NCBI GenBank assembly: GCA_016617855.1
Contig: JAECUM010009766.1
Location: 1 to 64,000, forward strand
DNA length: 64,000 nucleotides
Source of the DNA: Megalonaias nervosa
Lineage: Eukaryota > Mollusca > Bivalvia > Unionida > Unionidae
Direction of reading: 5' to 3'
Shown: in pieces, positions 34,301 through 64,000 of the stretch
Numbering within the stretch: position 1 is the stretch's first letter
Layout: each line of letters starts with the position of its first letter
Notes under the pieces: model-generated
Databases searched by the model: none
Seen by the model: only the letters and a program-made list of their open reading frames with translations
Told to the model about the DNA's origin: nothing
Program-made: the position numbers and the translations under genes

Positions 34301-36057
34301 CGTTTGTACAATATAGATGGCCAGTGACCTTTAACTAATACATGGTTCAAGATTGGATCCAAATAAATACTGTGGTTTTAGCTAACAGACAAAAATAAAT
34401 TCATTTCATTACCTCCTCTATGACCTTCTGTTTGAGTTCCAATCCTTTCTTCCGAGTCTGGGTGAGGGAAACTACAAAAAGTTAGACAAAAAGGATGTGA
34501 CTACAGCATAAACAGCTGATTTAGATCACTTCAAATGAACTGAACACCATAATTGCAATGATACCTTTTGATATTTAACTATAAAAAAAAAGCTTTTAAA
34601 AGCAGACACGAACTGGAATAACTTAAATTTTATAAAGGCCTGACAAATTATAAATTTTGAATACCAAAGTTAGGGCTAGAAATGTAGAAAGGTTACACAT
34701 GCTGACAGGATTAAGCAAAACTGAATAATATTACCAATGGTAGAGGTGCAGTTCAATGGTATTTTGTCCTAGCAACATGTACCATTGTACTTTTCCAAGA
34801 CTCTAACACATGTCAGAGGTGCAATTTATTCCGGTATTTTGTTCCAGCAACATTTACCATGGCATGTTTCCATGACTGGTCACTCTATTGATGCTCAAAC
34901 CTTCATACAAACATTACAACATACATATTTTTACTTCCTTTTGCAAAATATAAATCTGAAGATAAACTTAAATCATTACCCATGGATTCATGGCAATAAC
35001 TAAAGACATACTTAAATAAGAAAGCAGTTATAAGAACTAGATAACATTTCTTCCAACTTTCTTCCCCTTCCTGTGTTAAGGGTGAAAATATATGTACCAC
35101 ATATCAATATTTATCATGGCACAATCCTACGAACACCTACATTATCAATAAAAACATCAATCTGAAGGTCTTGCCATCTTTAAAATGAATGTCAATGGTA
35201 CGGTGGTGTTGTTTGACATATTTCCACACACTGGTCATAATTTCATACTTATCTTGGTCACCTTTGTTCTGCATGGCATGAACGTTTAGCATGATCTAGA
35301 ATAATAACAACCAATCAGAGCTGAATTTTCCATATTTCAGAGTGGCACTAGAAACACATGCCCCAAATTTGATCCAAGTAAAGATACAAAGCAAGAAAGT
35401 CTTGTGTAAAAGTGGTTATTAAATCAACAGTAAAAACTTTAACTCTTAAATGGGGAACAAGTCTGAAAGTCTTTTTATGCCCTATCAGTTTTCATTACAA
35501 ATCTCTGCTCCATTCAGAAAATTGCTCCTTCTTCTTTTCAAGGATGTGGAAAAAAATTCCCCTCCTAACTTCGGAGTTTTAGAATTGACCACGCTAAAAA
35601 CTATACTGTGAAGACGTTTGGTTTTTTTTTTTTTTTTTATACTTTGCATATGCTCTCTCTGACATTTGTTGAAGTTGTTTCAAAAAACACTTATCAAGAG
35701 TTTGGATTTTGAGCATTTTTTTTTGTGTTAAGTTTTAGAAACTTAAAATGCATTGTTCTGGGGCAGTTTATTCGACTTTGTTACAACTAGCAAGTACCAT
35801 AAAGAAATATAGGTACTATTAACATTTAAAATTCAATAATGCATAACTGTACAATTTCTGCTGTGCTTATTTAATTGTGACATAGAAATTCGTTATGACG
35901 AACGATTGCAGCCACTATCTTTGAAGCACGATCTGTCTTTATTTCTAAAATTTTTCTTCTTTCACTTAATGATATCAACGAAATAAAACTTTAATTAGCA
36001 TTCCAGTAGATACACCAGTTTTCACCAACTTTTCTTATTTCGCTTTGATTTCGGCAT
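2633..36057 (-). CDS. MRTO4: MRTO4, mRNA turnover protein 4 homologue (pre-60S ribosome assembly factor), eight exons
   Basis: CDS = complement of join(2633..2754, 4252..4378, 9342..9418, 12394..12545, 15915..16064, 31559..31662, 34413..34471, 36030..36057), 819 nt, 272 residues. All junctions are GT-AG and every split codon closes in frame. Family hallmarks are visible: FFFGKNKVMSLALGR (65-79), QDYARSGNTA (about 122-131), HSMEPQLRQLGLPT (about 147-160), KLFGHKMAEF (191-200). The family (Mrt4) is a nuclear/nucleolar paralogue of ribosomal protein P0 that binds 25S/28S rRNA on pre-60S particles and is later exchanged for P0. Residues 1-29 are the basic N-terminus, the L10-like fold covers roughly 20-210, and the last about 30 residues are almost all Asp/Glu/Ser. 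It is longer than human MRTO4 (239 residues, from memory), mostly in the C-terminal tail. The ATG has A at -3. Divergent from 14-3-3. Identification is by recognised motifs, not by a search. Confidence 0.95.
2930..3160. repeat. Degenerate tandem repeat in MRTO4 intron 7
   Basis: Three copies of about 80-90 bp marked by GTGTGTTTATCACATYTTCCAG and followed by stretches with CATTATG. Confidence 0.7.
3410..4095. repeat. 25-bp minisatellite (CTGTGTATTAATTCCATGGTATTGA)
   Basis: About 27 copies of a 25-bp unit, CTGTGTATTAAWYCCATGGT plus ATTGA. A second class carries CCCCTAATGGTGA and recurs every few units, suggesting a higher-order arrangement. Lies in MRTO4 intron 7. Confidence 0.92.
4100..4220. 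repeat. ~50-bp tandem repeat beside MRTO4 exon 7
   Basis: Two and a half copies of ACRTGCTAGTTTAAGTAAACATGAC; the array ends about 30 bp from the exon 7 donor at 4251. Confidence 0.7.
4252..4378 (-). CDS. MRTO4: MRTO4 exon 7
   Basis: Encodes residues 191-232, KLFGHKMAEFHVTVEAMW onward, then a Glu/Asp-rich run and KVKVK. Acceptor TTTCCAG, donor GTAATT. KLFGxxMAEFxVxVxxMW is the conserved C-terminal end of the folded domain. Confidence 0.95.
4379..5990. other. Unremarkable intron 6 sequence
   Basis: Apart from (AAT/ATA)-rich tracts and short chance open frames on both strands, no conserved motif, RNA or repeat was recognised. Confidence 0.6.
6000..6345. repeat. ~40-bp degenerate tandem repeat
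   Basis: Units marked by TGCCAAAGANAYACACTGAR recur through the interval, preceded by a 26-bp near-perfect doublet (GAATGGCCAAATAAAGGTAGACAAGGT) at 6015-6070. Four short open frames here come from the repeat. Confidence 0.75.
6470..7510. repeat. ~67-bp tandem array (about 15 copies)
   Basis: Unit built on CAAGTCAGTTTCAGGATGTG, TTTGATTATATGGCTCTG and AATATGTGTCAAAAAGCTTGG. Central copies (6600-6960) are nearly identical; both edges are diverged, the usual pattern of unequal exchange. Peptides such as MCLIIWLCLNMCQKAW are repeat artefacts. Lies in MRTO4 intron 6. Confidence 0.95.
7520..9010. other. Intron 6 sequence without recognised features
   Basis: Contains a loose, roughly 140-bp duplication (about 8015-8290, marked by GAGTGGGAAAATGTGYT and TGACAGAATTC/TGACTGAATTC), otherwise nothing recognised. 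Confidence 0.5.
9019..9125 (+). other. Long two-stem hairpin (foldback) in MRTO4 intron 6
   Basis: Outer stem 9019-9035 pairs perfectly with 9109-9125 (GATGACTGAAAGGATGT with its complement). Next is a symmetric 9x9 internal loop, then an inner 18-bp stem 9045-9062 with 9082-9099 that has two positions readable as G-U wobbles on plus-strand RNA, and a 19-nt loop. About 107 nt in all, similar in size to a microRNA precursor or a tiny foldback element. Host transcription is on the minus strand, where the two wobbles would be A-C mismatches. Confidence 0.7.
9342..9418 (-). CDS. MRTO4: MRTO4 exon 6
   Basis: Encodes Gly165 (completed) and VIALTKEYTV through PEMARIL (166-190), matching the family's GVVTLxxxYxVCxxGxxLTPEQARxL segment. 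Acceptor ATTTTAG, donor GTAAGG. Too short to stand out without the gene model, but the phases fit both neighbours. Confidence 0.92.
9420..10430. repeat. Diverged ~150-190 bp repeat units
   Basis: Loosely repeated phrases recur in order: TATTTNCCAAGTYTGATCAAAAT, a GGTAACAAACTC/CAACAAACTCATCA phrase, AATCAGATG, and CTCATTAATATGCATGGAT. The same phrases recur at 13080-13210 and 14820-15340. An old, heavily diverged tandem family. Confidence 0.55.
10544..12116. mobile_element. TA-flanked TIR DNA transposon, non-autonomous copy A (Tigger/pogo-like ends)
   Basis: Left end CACCATTCCCTCAATAACTC and the right end, reversed, CACCACTCCCTTGGTAACTC are inverted repeats, flanked by TA on both sides (10542-10543 and 12117-12118). 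The phrase TAACTCGCG recurs just inside the ends. The interior is 1.57 kb with no transposase. It aligns with copy B (47847-51166) over most of its length. TA target sites and CTCRATAACTCG ends suggest Tc1/mariner, pogo-Tigger type; that class call is inference. Inserted in MRTO4 intron 5. Confidence 0.85.
12394..12545 (-). CDS. MRTO4: MRTO4 exon 5
   Basis: Encodes residues 115-164 (YFKNFRKQDYARSG to GLPTTLKK), plus the last base of Glu114 and the first of Gly165. Acceptor TTCACAG, donor GTAACT. HSMEPQLRQLGLPT is diagnostic for the family. Confidence 0.96.
12600..12850. repeat. ~61-bp tandem repeat next to MRTO4 exon 5
   Basis: Three to four copies of AAAGATGGCTAGCCTATTT, GAGATATTGATGACAGAGAC and AAACTGATAACTAGAACAC, about 55 bp past the exon 5 acceptor. 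Confidence 0.85.
12860..13550. other. Intron 4 sequence, mostly unrecognised
   Basis: 13080-13210 resembles the diverged family at 9420-10430; the remainder shows nothing identifiable. Confidence 0.45.
13556..13680. repeat. Direct duplication of ~60 bp
   Basis: AGGATTTGAAATTGYTGACA then TTGCAAATGACATTGCCTTT occurs twice in tandem with two or three differences. The 99-codon minus-strand frame across it is repeat-driven and has no recognised domain. Confidence 0.85.
14337..14513. repeat. (TA)n-(CA)n microsatellites, duplicated
   Basis: A (TA)n run of about 60 bp followed by (AC)n and ATACATGAAYGGCACTCACT. The block repeats with a shorter (TA)n at 14473-14498. Both copies begin CATTTGTGCATTATCGGAAA. 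Confidence 0.95.
14515..14830. repeat. Degenerate repeat of CACTATCTCATTAATATACA
   Basis: At least ten imperfect copies of CACTATCTCATTAATAYACA with variable spacers. It appears to be a shortened derivative of the family at 9420-10430, which also carries CTCATTAATAT. Confidence 0.8.
14831..15340. repeat. Diverged ~180-bp family, with a recent ~50-bp doublet
   Basis: It shares phrases with 9420-10430 (GATGATATAAG, CCAAGTTTAATAAAA, GTGGTAACAAACTC). Within it AGTTTGATTAAAATCAGACG and ACAAATGAGGCATTAAGAGT recur in close tandem at about 15175-15300. Confidence 0.65.
15915..16064 (-). CDS. MRTO4: MRTO4 exon 4
   Basis: Encodes residues 65-113, FFFGKNKVMSLALGR through TNKTKKEVT, after one base that completes Arg64 (CG+A), and ends with two bases of Glu114. 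Acceptor CTTGCAG, donor GTAAGT. The 15.5-kb intron before it holds the large hAT insertion. Confidence 0.96.
16311..16426. repeat. Exact 58-bp tandem duplication
   Basis: TACTCCACTGGACTTTTCCA and the following 38 bases occur twice head to tail (16311-16368 and 16369-16426) with no difference seen. Very recent slippage or duplication, in MRTO4 intron 3 about 250 bp from exon 4. Confidence 0.95.
17045..17540. repeat. ~30-bp minisatellite (CTACATGTCAAACCCATGACAAGGACAAGG)
   Basis: About 16 degenerate copies of TACATGTCAAACCCATGACA plus an AAGGNNAAGGC spacer. It creates two open plus-strand frames with repeating MSNPxxDQHVKP-like peptides that should not be read as genes. Confidence 0.9.
17560..17850 (-). 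repeat. Dispersed repeat, inverted relative to 62850-63310
   Basis: Contains complements of phrases found at 62850-63310: TATGACCTTGACCCTAAGAT, TTCAAAATGATTCATGCC, and AACCAAAACCTTAACA. The two loci are 45 kb apart, in opposite orientation. Confidence 0.6.
18340..18630 (-). repeat. Dispersed TIR repeat family X, partial minus-strand copy
   Basis: The reverse complement aligns with 41255-41430 and 45350-45530: TGGCATCCAACAAATGACAT, AGGACAAAAGGGACAATAAA, GGTGGACATCATGTGTTGAT. Both ends appear lost. Confidence 0.65.
18640..19235. other. Intron 3 sequence without recognised features
   Basis: Only short chance frames; a 66-codon minus-strand frame at 18704-18904 has no recognised domain. Confidence 0.5.
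19238..19308. repeat. (AT)n microsatellite
   Basis: About 70 bp of uninterrupted alternating AT in MRTO4 intron 3. Confidence 0.98.
19800..20705. mobile_element. Foldback element with ~180-bp inverted ends
   Basis: Left arm (about 19800-19985) and right arm (about 20520-20705) are inverted copies. Best core: CATACCTGCATGAAATCGAT at 19922 against the complement of ATCGATTTCATGCATGTATC at about 20555. Outside it GGCCTAGAAAATTTACACTT matches GGCATAGAAAACTTTAAACA in the other arm. The centre has no transposase. Related sequence lies at 42150-42960. Confidence 0.75.
20706..21646. other. Intron 3 sequence before the hAT insertion
   Basis: AT-rich; two open plus-strand frames (20949-21209 and 21372-21842) have no recognised domain. 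The second runs through the hAT left border, so it cannot be a conserved gene. Confidence 0.55.
21647..21654. repeat. Left 8-bp target site duplication of the hAT element
   Basis: ATGGGAAC, identical to 30294-30301. Confidence 0.9.
22400..22545. repeat. ~85-bp tandem doublet inside the hAT element
   Basis: TAAACTGACGCACCCCAATG then GCTGATTAACACAAAAC is repeated as TAAATTGACACACCCCAATG then GCTGATAAACACAAAAT. A third trace of TAAATTAGACACACCTCAAG is at about 27700. Confidence 0.75.
22985..23711 (+). pseudogene. hAT transposase pseudogene (TTF-type zinc-finger/DUF4371-like family), 5' portion
   Basis: Three blocks in different frames. Block 1 (22985-23110) ends in RNFAQQWLKTYSWLHFQKKK and a stop, like the FxxxWLKxYPWL segment that opens the zinc finger in this family. 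Block 2 (about 23328-23510) contains LIHNLTAEEIDAIGILKNST. Block 3 (about 23512-23711) contains VTAMADESTDIANNKHLVIY, the first part of the RNase H-like catalytic domain with the catalytic Asp of the ADESTDI motif. Then a stop, and 16 bases later the piggyBac insertion. No second half of the transposase was found downstream. Clearly non-functional; probably the original gene of the 21655-30293 hAT element. Confidence 0.75.
23731..24894. mobile_element. Non-autonomous piggyBac-superfamily element, TTAA-flanked
   Basis: TTAA flanks both ends (23727-23730 and 24895-24898). The ends GCCTTTAGCTACTACAGC and, reversed, CCCATTAGCTACGACTGC are inverted repeats. TTAA target duplication is diagnostic of piggyBac. 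The 1164-bp body carries one open frame (minus 24254-24550) resembling the start of a piggyBac-type transposase. It landed inside the older hAT element, just past its transposase remnant. Confidence 0.88.
24254..24550 (-). pseudogene. N-terminal fragment of a piggyBac (PGBD)-like transposase
   Basis: 98-codon open frame starting MDSNSDMSDFEGFSASTIEE: an acidic, Ser/Asp-rich start, then FELDDEEDIVPLAQWSDDLA and FEINDFVSHVGSTIELG. PiggyBac-derived proteins typically open with such an acidic tail, followed by a W(S/T)DD...F...F....G motif just before the catalytic domain. The frame then stops; no DDD catalytic domain follows. It is the only frame in the element with this character and it sits between piggyBac ends, which supports the call. 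Confidence 0.6.
25417..25653 (+). mobile_element. tRNA-derived SINE, full length, with 13-bp target duplication
   Basis: The head has pol III boxes of Ser/Leu tRNA type: box A GTGGCCGAGTGG and box B GGTTCGAGTCTC. The body has GCCTGCCAGTAGCTTC, TTTCCCAGGTTCTTCCTCCA and ACTGACCGCCATGTATCACC, and the tail AAAAATGCCATTAAACCCTA resembles the GGCGTTAAACACC end of common molluscan SINEs. CTTTCTGAAGGGG flanks both sides (25404-25416, 25654-25666), showing LINE-type insertion. A 105-codon frame across it is not a gene. Confidence 0.92.
27690..27935 (+). other. Weak coding-like trace inside the hAT element
   Basis: An open frame ends in NRGIRFIPFPKHRQNFD, faintly like the GxxFxRFPK part of a THAP domain, but the Cys and His ligands are not in place. 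Listed only so that it can be checked; no function is claimed. Confidence 0.15.
28960..29170 (+). pseudogene. Possible N-terminal fragment of a transposon gene
   Basis: Plus-strand frame reads QPAGDEISDPLTPKKQKDDV, SSEEESQSPTSARKFKNEWK and then stops. A Lys/Ser/Glu-rich linker before a (R)KFxxxWK motif resembles the region before the zinc finger of hAT genes of the 22985-23711 type. The 168-codon frame on the opposite strand (28858-29364) looks like its shadow. Weak evidence. Confidence 0.35.
30294..30301. repeat. Right 8-bp target site duplication of the hAT element
   Basis: ATGGGAAC, identical to 21647-21654. Confidence 0.9.
30302..31289. other. Intron 3 sequence between hAT and the exon 3 array
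   Basis: No conserved frame or repeat recognised, apart from a short direct repeat of ATATGCACTTCGAGAT near 30855-30890. Confidence 0.5.
31290..31560 (-). repeat. Degenerate ~62-bp tandem array at the MRTO4 exon 3 donor
   Basis: Units marked by CTTCAGYTC on the plus strand repeat about every 62 bp and run into the exon 3/intron 3 junction. The distal copy keeps CACAGTAAGTGCTT (31301-31314, minus sense), a donor-like site 248 nt past the true donor at 31558, which is four unit lengths. The middle units have lost the donor. Confidence 0.75.
31559..31662 (-). CDS. MRTO4: MRTO4 exon 3
   Basis: Encodes residues 30-63 (IRECIDSYAR through CEWKHS) plus two bases of Arg64; it includes SVQNMRNTYLKDVR, the conserved strand-helix that follows the first helix of the L10 fold. 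Acceptor CATTTCAG, donor GTAAGT. The donor lies at the edge of a degenerate tandem array that runs into the intron (see 31290-31560). Confidence 0.95.
31680..34400. other. MRTO4 intron 2
   Basis: AT-rich, with a (TC)n microsatellite at about 33436-33456. Frames such as 33055-33312 show no known domain. Nothing else recognised. Confidence 0.55.
34413..34471 (-). CDS. MRTO4: MRTO4 exon 2
   Basis: Encodes SLTQTRKKGLELKQKVIEE after completing Ile10. Acceptor TTTTTGTAG and donor GTAATG in the minus-strand sense. It corresponds to the SLTKTxKKGLELKQ segment of the family. Phase 1 in, phase 0 out. Confidence 0.94.
34480..36029. other. MRTO4 intron 1
   Basis: No transposon recognised. A loose doublet of GGTATTTTGTYC, CAGCAACATKTACCAT and a following CATGT phrase occurs around 34755-34870, and a poly(T) run of 18 at about 35622-35639. 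Confidence 0.5.
36030..36057 (-). CDS. MRTO4: MRTO4 exon 1 (start codon)
   Basis: Encodes the start MPKSKRNKK plus one base of an Ile codon. The MPKSKR start is typical of the family. The donor reads GTTGGT, weaker than consensus, but it is the only nearby GT that keeps the phase needed by exon 2. Confidence 0.88.
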
Positions 36058-36656
36058 GTTTCTCTTTATGGCAATATCCCGAATTCACATTGCAGTATCA
36101 CGTTGAGCGGAAGTGTGAATGTTTTGAAAATTGAATGCTGGGAAATCTTGAATCAAAATTAAATTTATTACATGGAGATTTCAGGATATTTACAAGATTT
36201 GCAATATATTGTATAATTTTATTTGTAGTTTGTTTCTTATGCGGATATTTCAACTCAGAAGCTCTATCAAAAACTCATCACCATGGTAATGTGCACGTAA
36301 GGTCTACCCTGTCCTTGAAAAGTTAACCCCCAAATTCAGCAGCATCGGAATCCAAGGCTGTCAAATGTTAATCATTATCAAAATTTTAATAAAGTAGTTC
36401 CTTCTGATTTTATATGTGTCCTTTCATATACCTTCATCTAAACCTAAATGGTGTTTTATTTCTAAACTTTAAAATAAATTACCGGAAATTTACTCCCTTT
36501 CGAAGCATAACTATTTTTGGAACGAGGTAGTTCGCGCAAGGATATGTGATGTCATTACATTAGCTCCTGGCCGCCATCTTGTTAAGATTAGCACAGACCC
36601 TTGAATATTTCCCACTATAGTAATTTGTTAAATAGCCGTCCTAGACCAAGGCCAAG
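36058..36656. promoter_or_regulatory. Bidirectional promoter region between MRTO4 and 14-3-3
   Basis: The 599 bp between two divergent start codons. Visible motifs: ETS-like GCGGAAGTG at 36107-36115 near MRTO4; CRE/ATF-like TGATGTCAT at 36547-36555; YY1-like CCGCCATCTTG at 36571-36581, about 75 bp before the 14-3-3 ATG. YY1 and ETS sites are typical of TATA-less housekeeping promoters. No convincing TATA box is placed for either gene. The promoter role is inferred from position and motifs. Confidence 0.65.
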
Positions 36657-61267
<24,611 letters not shown>

Positions 61268-61849
61268 AGGAGCGGCACAGTGTATTCGTCATCCCTTGAT
61301 ACAACAAATATCGGCCAACTACCACTAGTCATGTACTTTTCCATCAGTCTGGAATAAAAACAACAGCCAGAATTAATTTGTCATATAACAGAAGAAGCAT
61401 TTTGCTGTTGTTGGTTTGAGGGAAAATTGTACAACTTTTGATATTTAATCATAACCTTTGTCATTGCTGATCATTGTGATTTAGCTTCGTGTGAATTGAC
61501 TGCTGGCTGTATCATCGAGCTGTATTCACTGTATAAACTGAATCTATCTGAGTATTAAATTGCCACTTCATGGAAGTTTAATGTTCAAGATGTCTTTTTG
61601 GTATGTTGGCAGAGGGATGAATTTGATTGATTAGTTGAACTGTGTGAAAGTGGAGACATTATTGGCAGAAAAATAAGTATGGAGTCATTTCTCAAGACTG
61701 CCAATTTGGTTATAAAGAAATAACCTTGTGATGAAAAGAAGTGTGTATTGGACGATAACGAGCGAAAGTAACTTCACGATGACTATTGAATATTGGTGGA
61801 ACAGTGCTTCATTCGTCTTTTTTTCTCAATTTTTTTTACCAGTATTGCC

Positions 61850-61855
61850 AATAAA
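61850..61855 (+). terminator. Polyadenylation signal AATAAA for 14-3-3
   Basis: AATAAA 583 nt past the stop codon, followed by a GT-rich stretch. An earlier AATAAA near 61352 could give a short 3' UTR, and another near 62357 a longer one. 61268-61870 is taken as 3' UTR. Confidence 0.5.
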
Positions 61856-61874
61856 ATTTATGTTTATGCCATGT

Positions 61875-62845
61875 GTAGTGGTACTACTCTATTAATCGAA
61901 GCTTTGAAAGAGAAATTTAATTCAGTTCTTTATTAAACTATATGCGGATCATTACCAACATAACTTCTTTTTCGACTGACATGCAGTAAGCCTTAATAGT
62001 AGTTTAATTTGTTCTGTGTGTCCAATACAAGTGTATCTTCTATAAAATAATAGGTACAGATTTGTTAATTGTATTTGTTTGTCCCTTTTATCCTTATTAC
62101 CCCTACCTCTACTACTACAATTTCTAATTAATTTCATTTAGCCCATAGCTTCTATTTTAGAATTGCCAAAAATGTGCATTTTTTTTAATTACAATGTACT
62201 CCAGTACGTAATATCTCTCCCAAGTGCCATTGTACTGATGCTTGTAAACTTTTGCTGTATCTGTAATGTAAATTGTGCCTCATATGGTGTGAAATCCCGT
62301 ATTGTTTTCTGTTTTTTATTGATATTTAAGCCTTCTTTATGTCTGTAAGAGCTAATAATAAACCACAAGCAAACCACCACATGAGCATAAATATTCTTTG
62401 CCAGAATGAAATTATTCAAGTTGGGTTACCCTTCCAGAGGTCTGTATATAACAAACAAGCATACACTACCTTTTCTAAGTAAAAACTGGCTTTCATCTGC
62501 CACTTCTTTCACAGTTGAATCGTATTAGTGACTGATTGCCTTAATGTTCTTAAGTTATTTTATTTTCATAATTCGGATAATATTGCAGTGTGGATAAATA
62601 ACATTTTTTTTTTTTTCATAAGTAACTCAAAACTATTTGCAATGGAATTGAAAGCCTCCCAGTTTCTTATTGTATAACCCCATGACAAGACAAGCAGTTG
62701 CTTTTCTAGTGAAGGTAGCAAATGCAGATTATGATTTTGGTTAAAATGTTTCTTTGCAAGTATTTCCAAAATTCCTTTGATTGATTTTCATTATACTTGG
62801 CATTAATCATTATGCAGCTAAACAATTCAGTGACATGCATGTTCA
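61875..62845. other. Intergenic sequence past the 14-3-3 3' end
   Basis: AT-rich, with no domain in any frame. An AATAAA near 62357 could serve as a distal polyadenylation site. Confidence 0.5.
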
Positions 62846-62849
62846 CCCT

Positions 62850-63310
62850 ATGACCTTGGGATTAAGGATGGCACAGTCGTTGACAATTTGTGTTAAGGTT
62901 TTGGTTACGTTTTTTAATCTGTTTACATTTCTTCAACACTTTTAAAGATTTTGTTCATACTTCGGATCCATCATTATGAAGCTAAGACGGTTCATCATGC
63001 AGCATGAGTACATGCCTTACATTTCCTCAACTTCTTGATGGATTTTATTCATGCAACCAAGGCAGTTTATTCAGCAACATGAGTGCTTTCACCTTTGACA
63101 CTAGAGTCAAGGTCATGAACATTGAAGTTTTGGGTTTGGATTTGGATTAAAGATTAATTGTTCATACTTCCTCAATGCCTTGATGGAGTTTGTTCGTACT
63201 TGGGGTTAATCCTTATGAAGTTAAAATGGTTCATTCCGAAACATGGTTACTAATATGATATTGGGAACAAGGTTAGTTTTTATCAAAAGAATTTACTGTG
63301 AGGTTTTGCT
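62850..63310 (+). repeat. Degenerate ~150-bp repeat, three units
   Basis: Units marked by CTTATGAAGTTAAAATGGTTCA/ATTATGAAGCTAAGACGGTT and a TGTTCATACTTC phrase. Related, in inverted orientation, to 17560-17850. Confidence 0.65.
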
Positions 63311-64000
63311 TAAAGTATTTACACATTGTAACTAGTCTGCAGAAATGTTGTAGCATAGAACGATAATGTTAATATCCAATTTTATATGAATAATGGGGTA
63401 ATATGATTTTTTTACCGAGTCGATCCATTAACCATGCAGTGAGGCAGATTATATTTTACATAATTGCTCAGCTCTATACTCAAACAAGCAAGTGGTGTAA
63501 ATTGCACTCAGCTCGTCTTGGATTGGGGGTGGTGGCAAGTTATAATCAAATATAAAAAAGTGGCAAATATTGATATAACATTGAAGACTTGAAAAGATGT
63601 GGCTTTAGTCATTCTTTTTGTTGAAACAAATTGTTCAGATAATAGAGTTTTAATTAGCATGAATAGATTAAATTGTACTGTGTAATAGCTTACAATATGA
63701 TGTTCCAAAACATTTCATGACTGGGTCCAACAGGTCATTTATTCACCTTCACAATCAGATAAACCTACAAGTGGGGTTTATTTGAGAGCAGTAATTGTGA
63801 GTCATATTTTGCATAGACCTTGACACCTTATTTTGATATTTTTGTTTACCATTTGACTTTTTGTGTTGGTAAGGGTTTAGAACCCTTTTAGGATAATTAC
63901 CCATGTACAACAGGCTCGTGCTTGCAAAGAGTGCTAACCCAGATGACAGTTGTATAATGTGTATGCAGGTGTCTGCACTTATTTTTGACTAGTAGAAGGA

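Overview
This window is animal nuclear DNA: AT-rich, with spliced genes, GT-AG introns, long introns full of minisatellites and decayed transposons, and a tRNA-derived SINE. The SINE's tail resembles SINEs that are common in molluscs, so a mollusc or other lophotrochozoan is the best guess; the species cannot be named from sequence alone.

Two conserved genes account for the protein-coding content and lie head to head. On the minus strand, MRTO4 (60S ribosome assembly factor, paralogue of ribosomal stalk protein P0) was rebuilt from eight exons between 36057 and 2633; every junction keeps phase and gives a 272-residue protein. On the plus strand, a 14-3-3 gene of zeta/beta type was rebuilt from five exons between 36657 and 61267, giving 258 residues. 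Their start codons are 599 bp apart and probably share a bidirectional promoter with ETS-, CRE/ATF- and YY1-like motifs.

Layout: 1-2600, tandem arrays downstream of MRTO4; 2633-36057, MRTO4, whose introns hold minisatellites (2.9-4.2, 6.0-7.5, 12.6-12.8, 14.3-15.3, 17.0-17.5, 31.3-31.6 kb), a TA-flanked TIR element (10.5-12.1 kb), a foldback element (19.8-20.7 kb) and an 8.6-kb hAT element (21655-30293) that contains a piggyBac element and a SINE. 36657-61267 is 14-3-3; intron 1 holds a MULE-like relic (38.0-40.2 kb) and dispersed repeats, intron 2 holds a second TA-flanked TIR element with a broken hAT transposase gene inside it (47.8-51.2 kb) and a short hAT derivative (52.1-53.5 kb), intron 3 holds a second SINE, and intron 4 opens with a tandem array that copies the splice donor. 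After 61.9 kb only dispersed repeats are visible.

No wholly new gene system was recognised. The most unusual signals are two tandem arrays, one in each gene, that duplicate the authentic 5' splice site, plus a nested transposon stack whose target duplications can be read directly.
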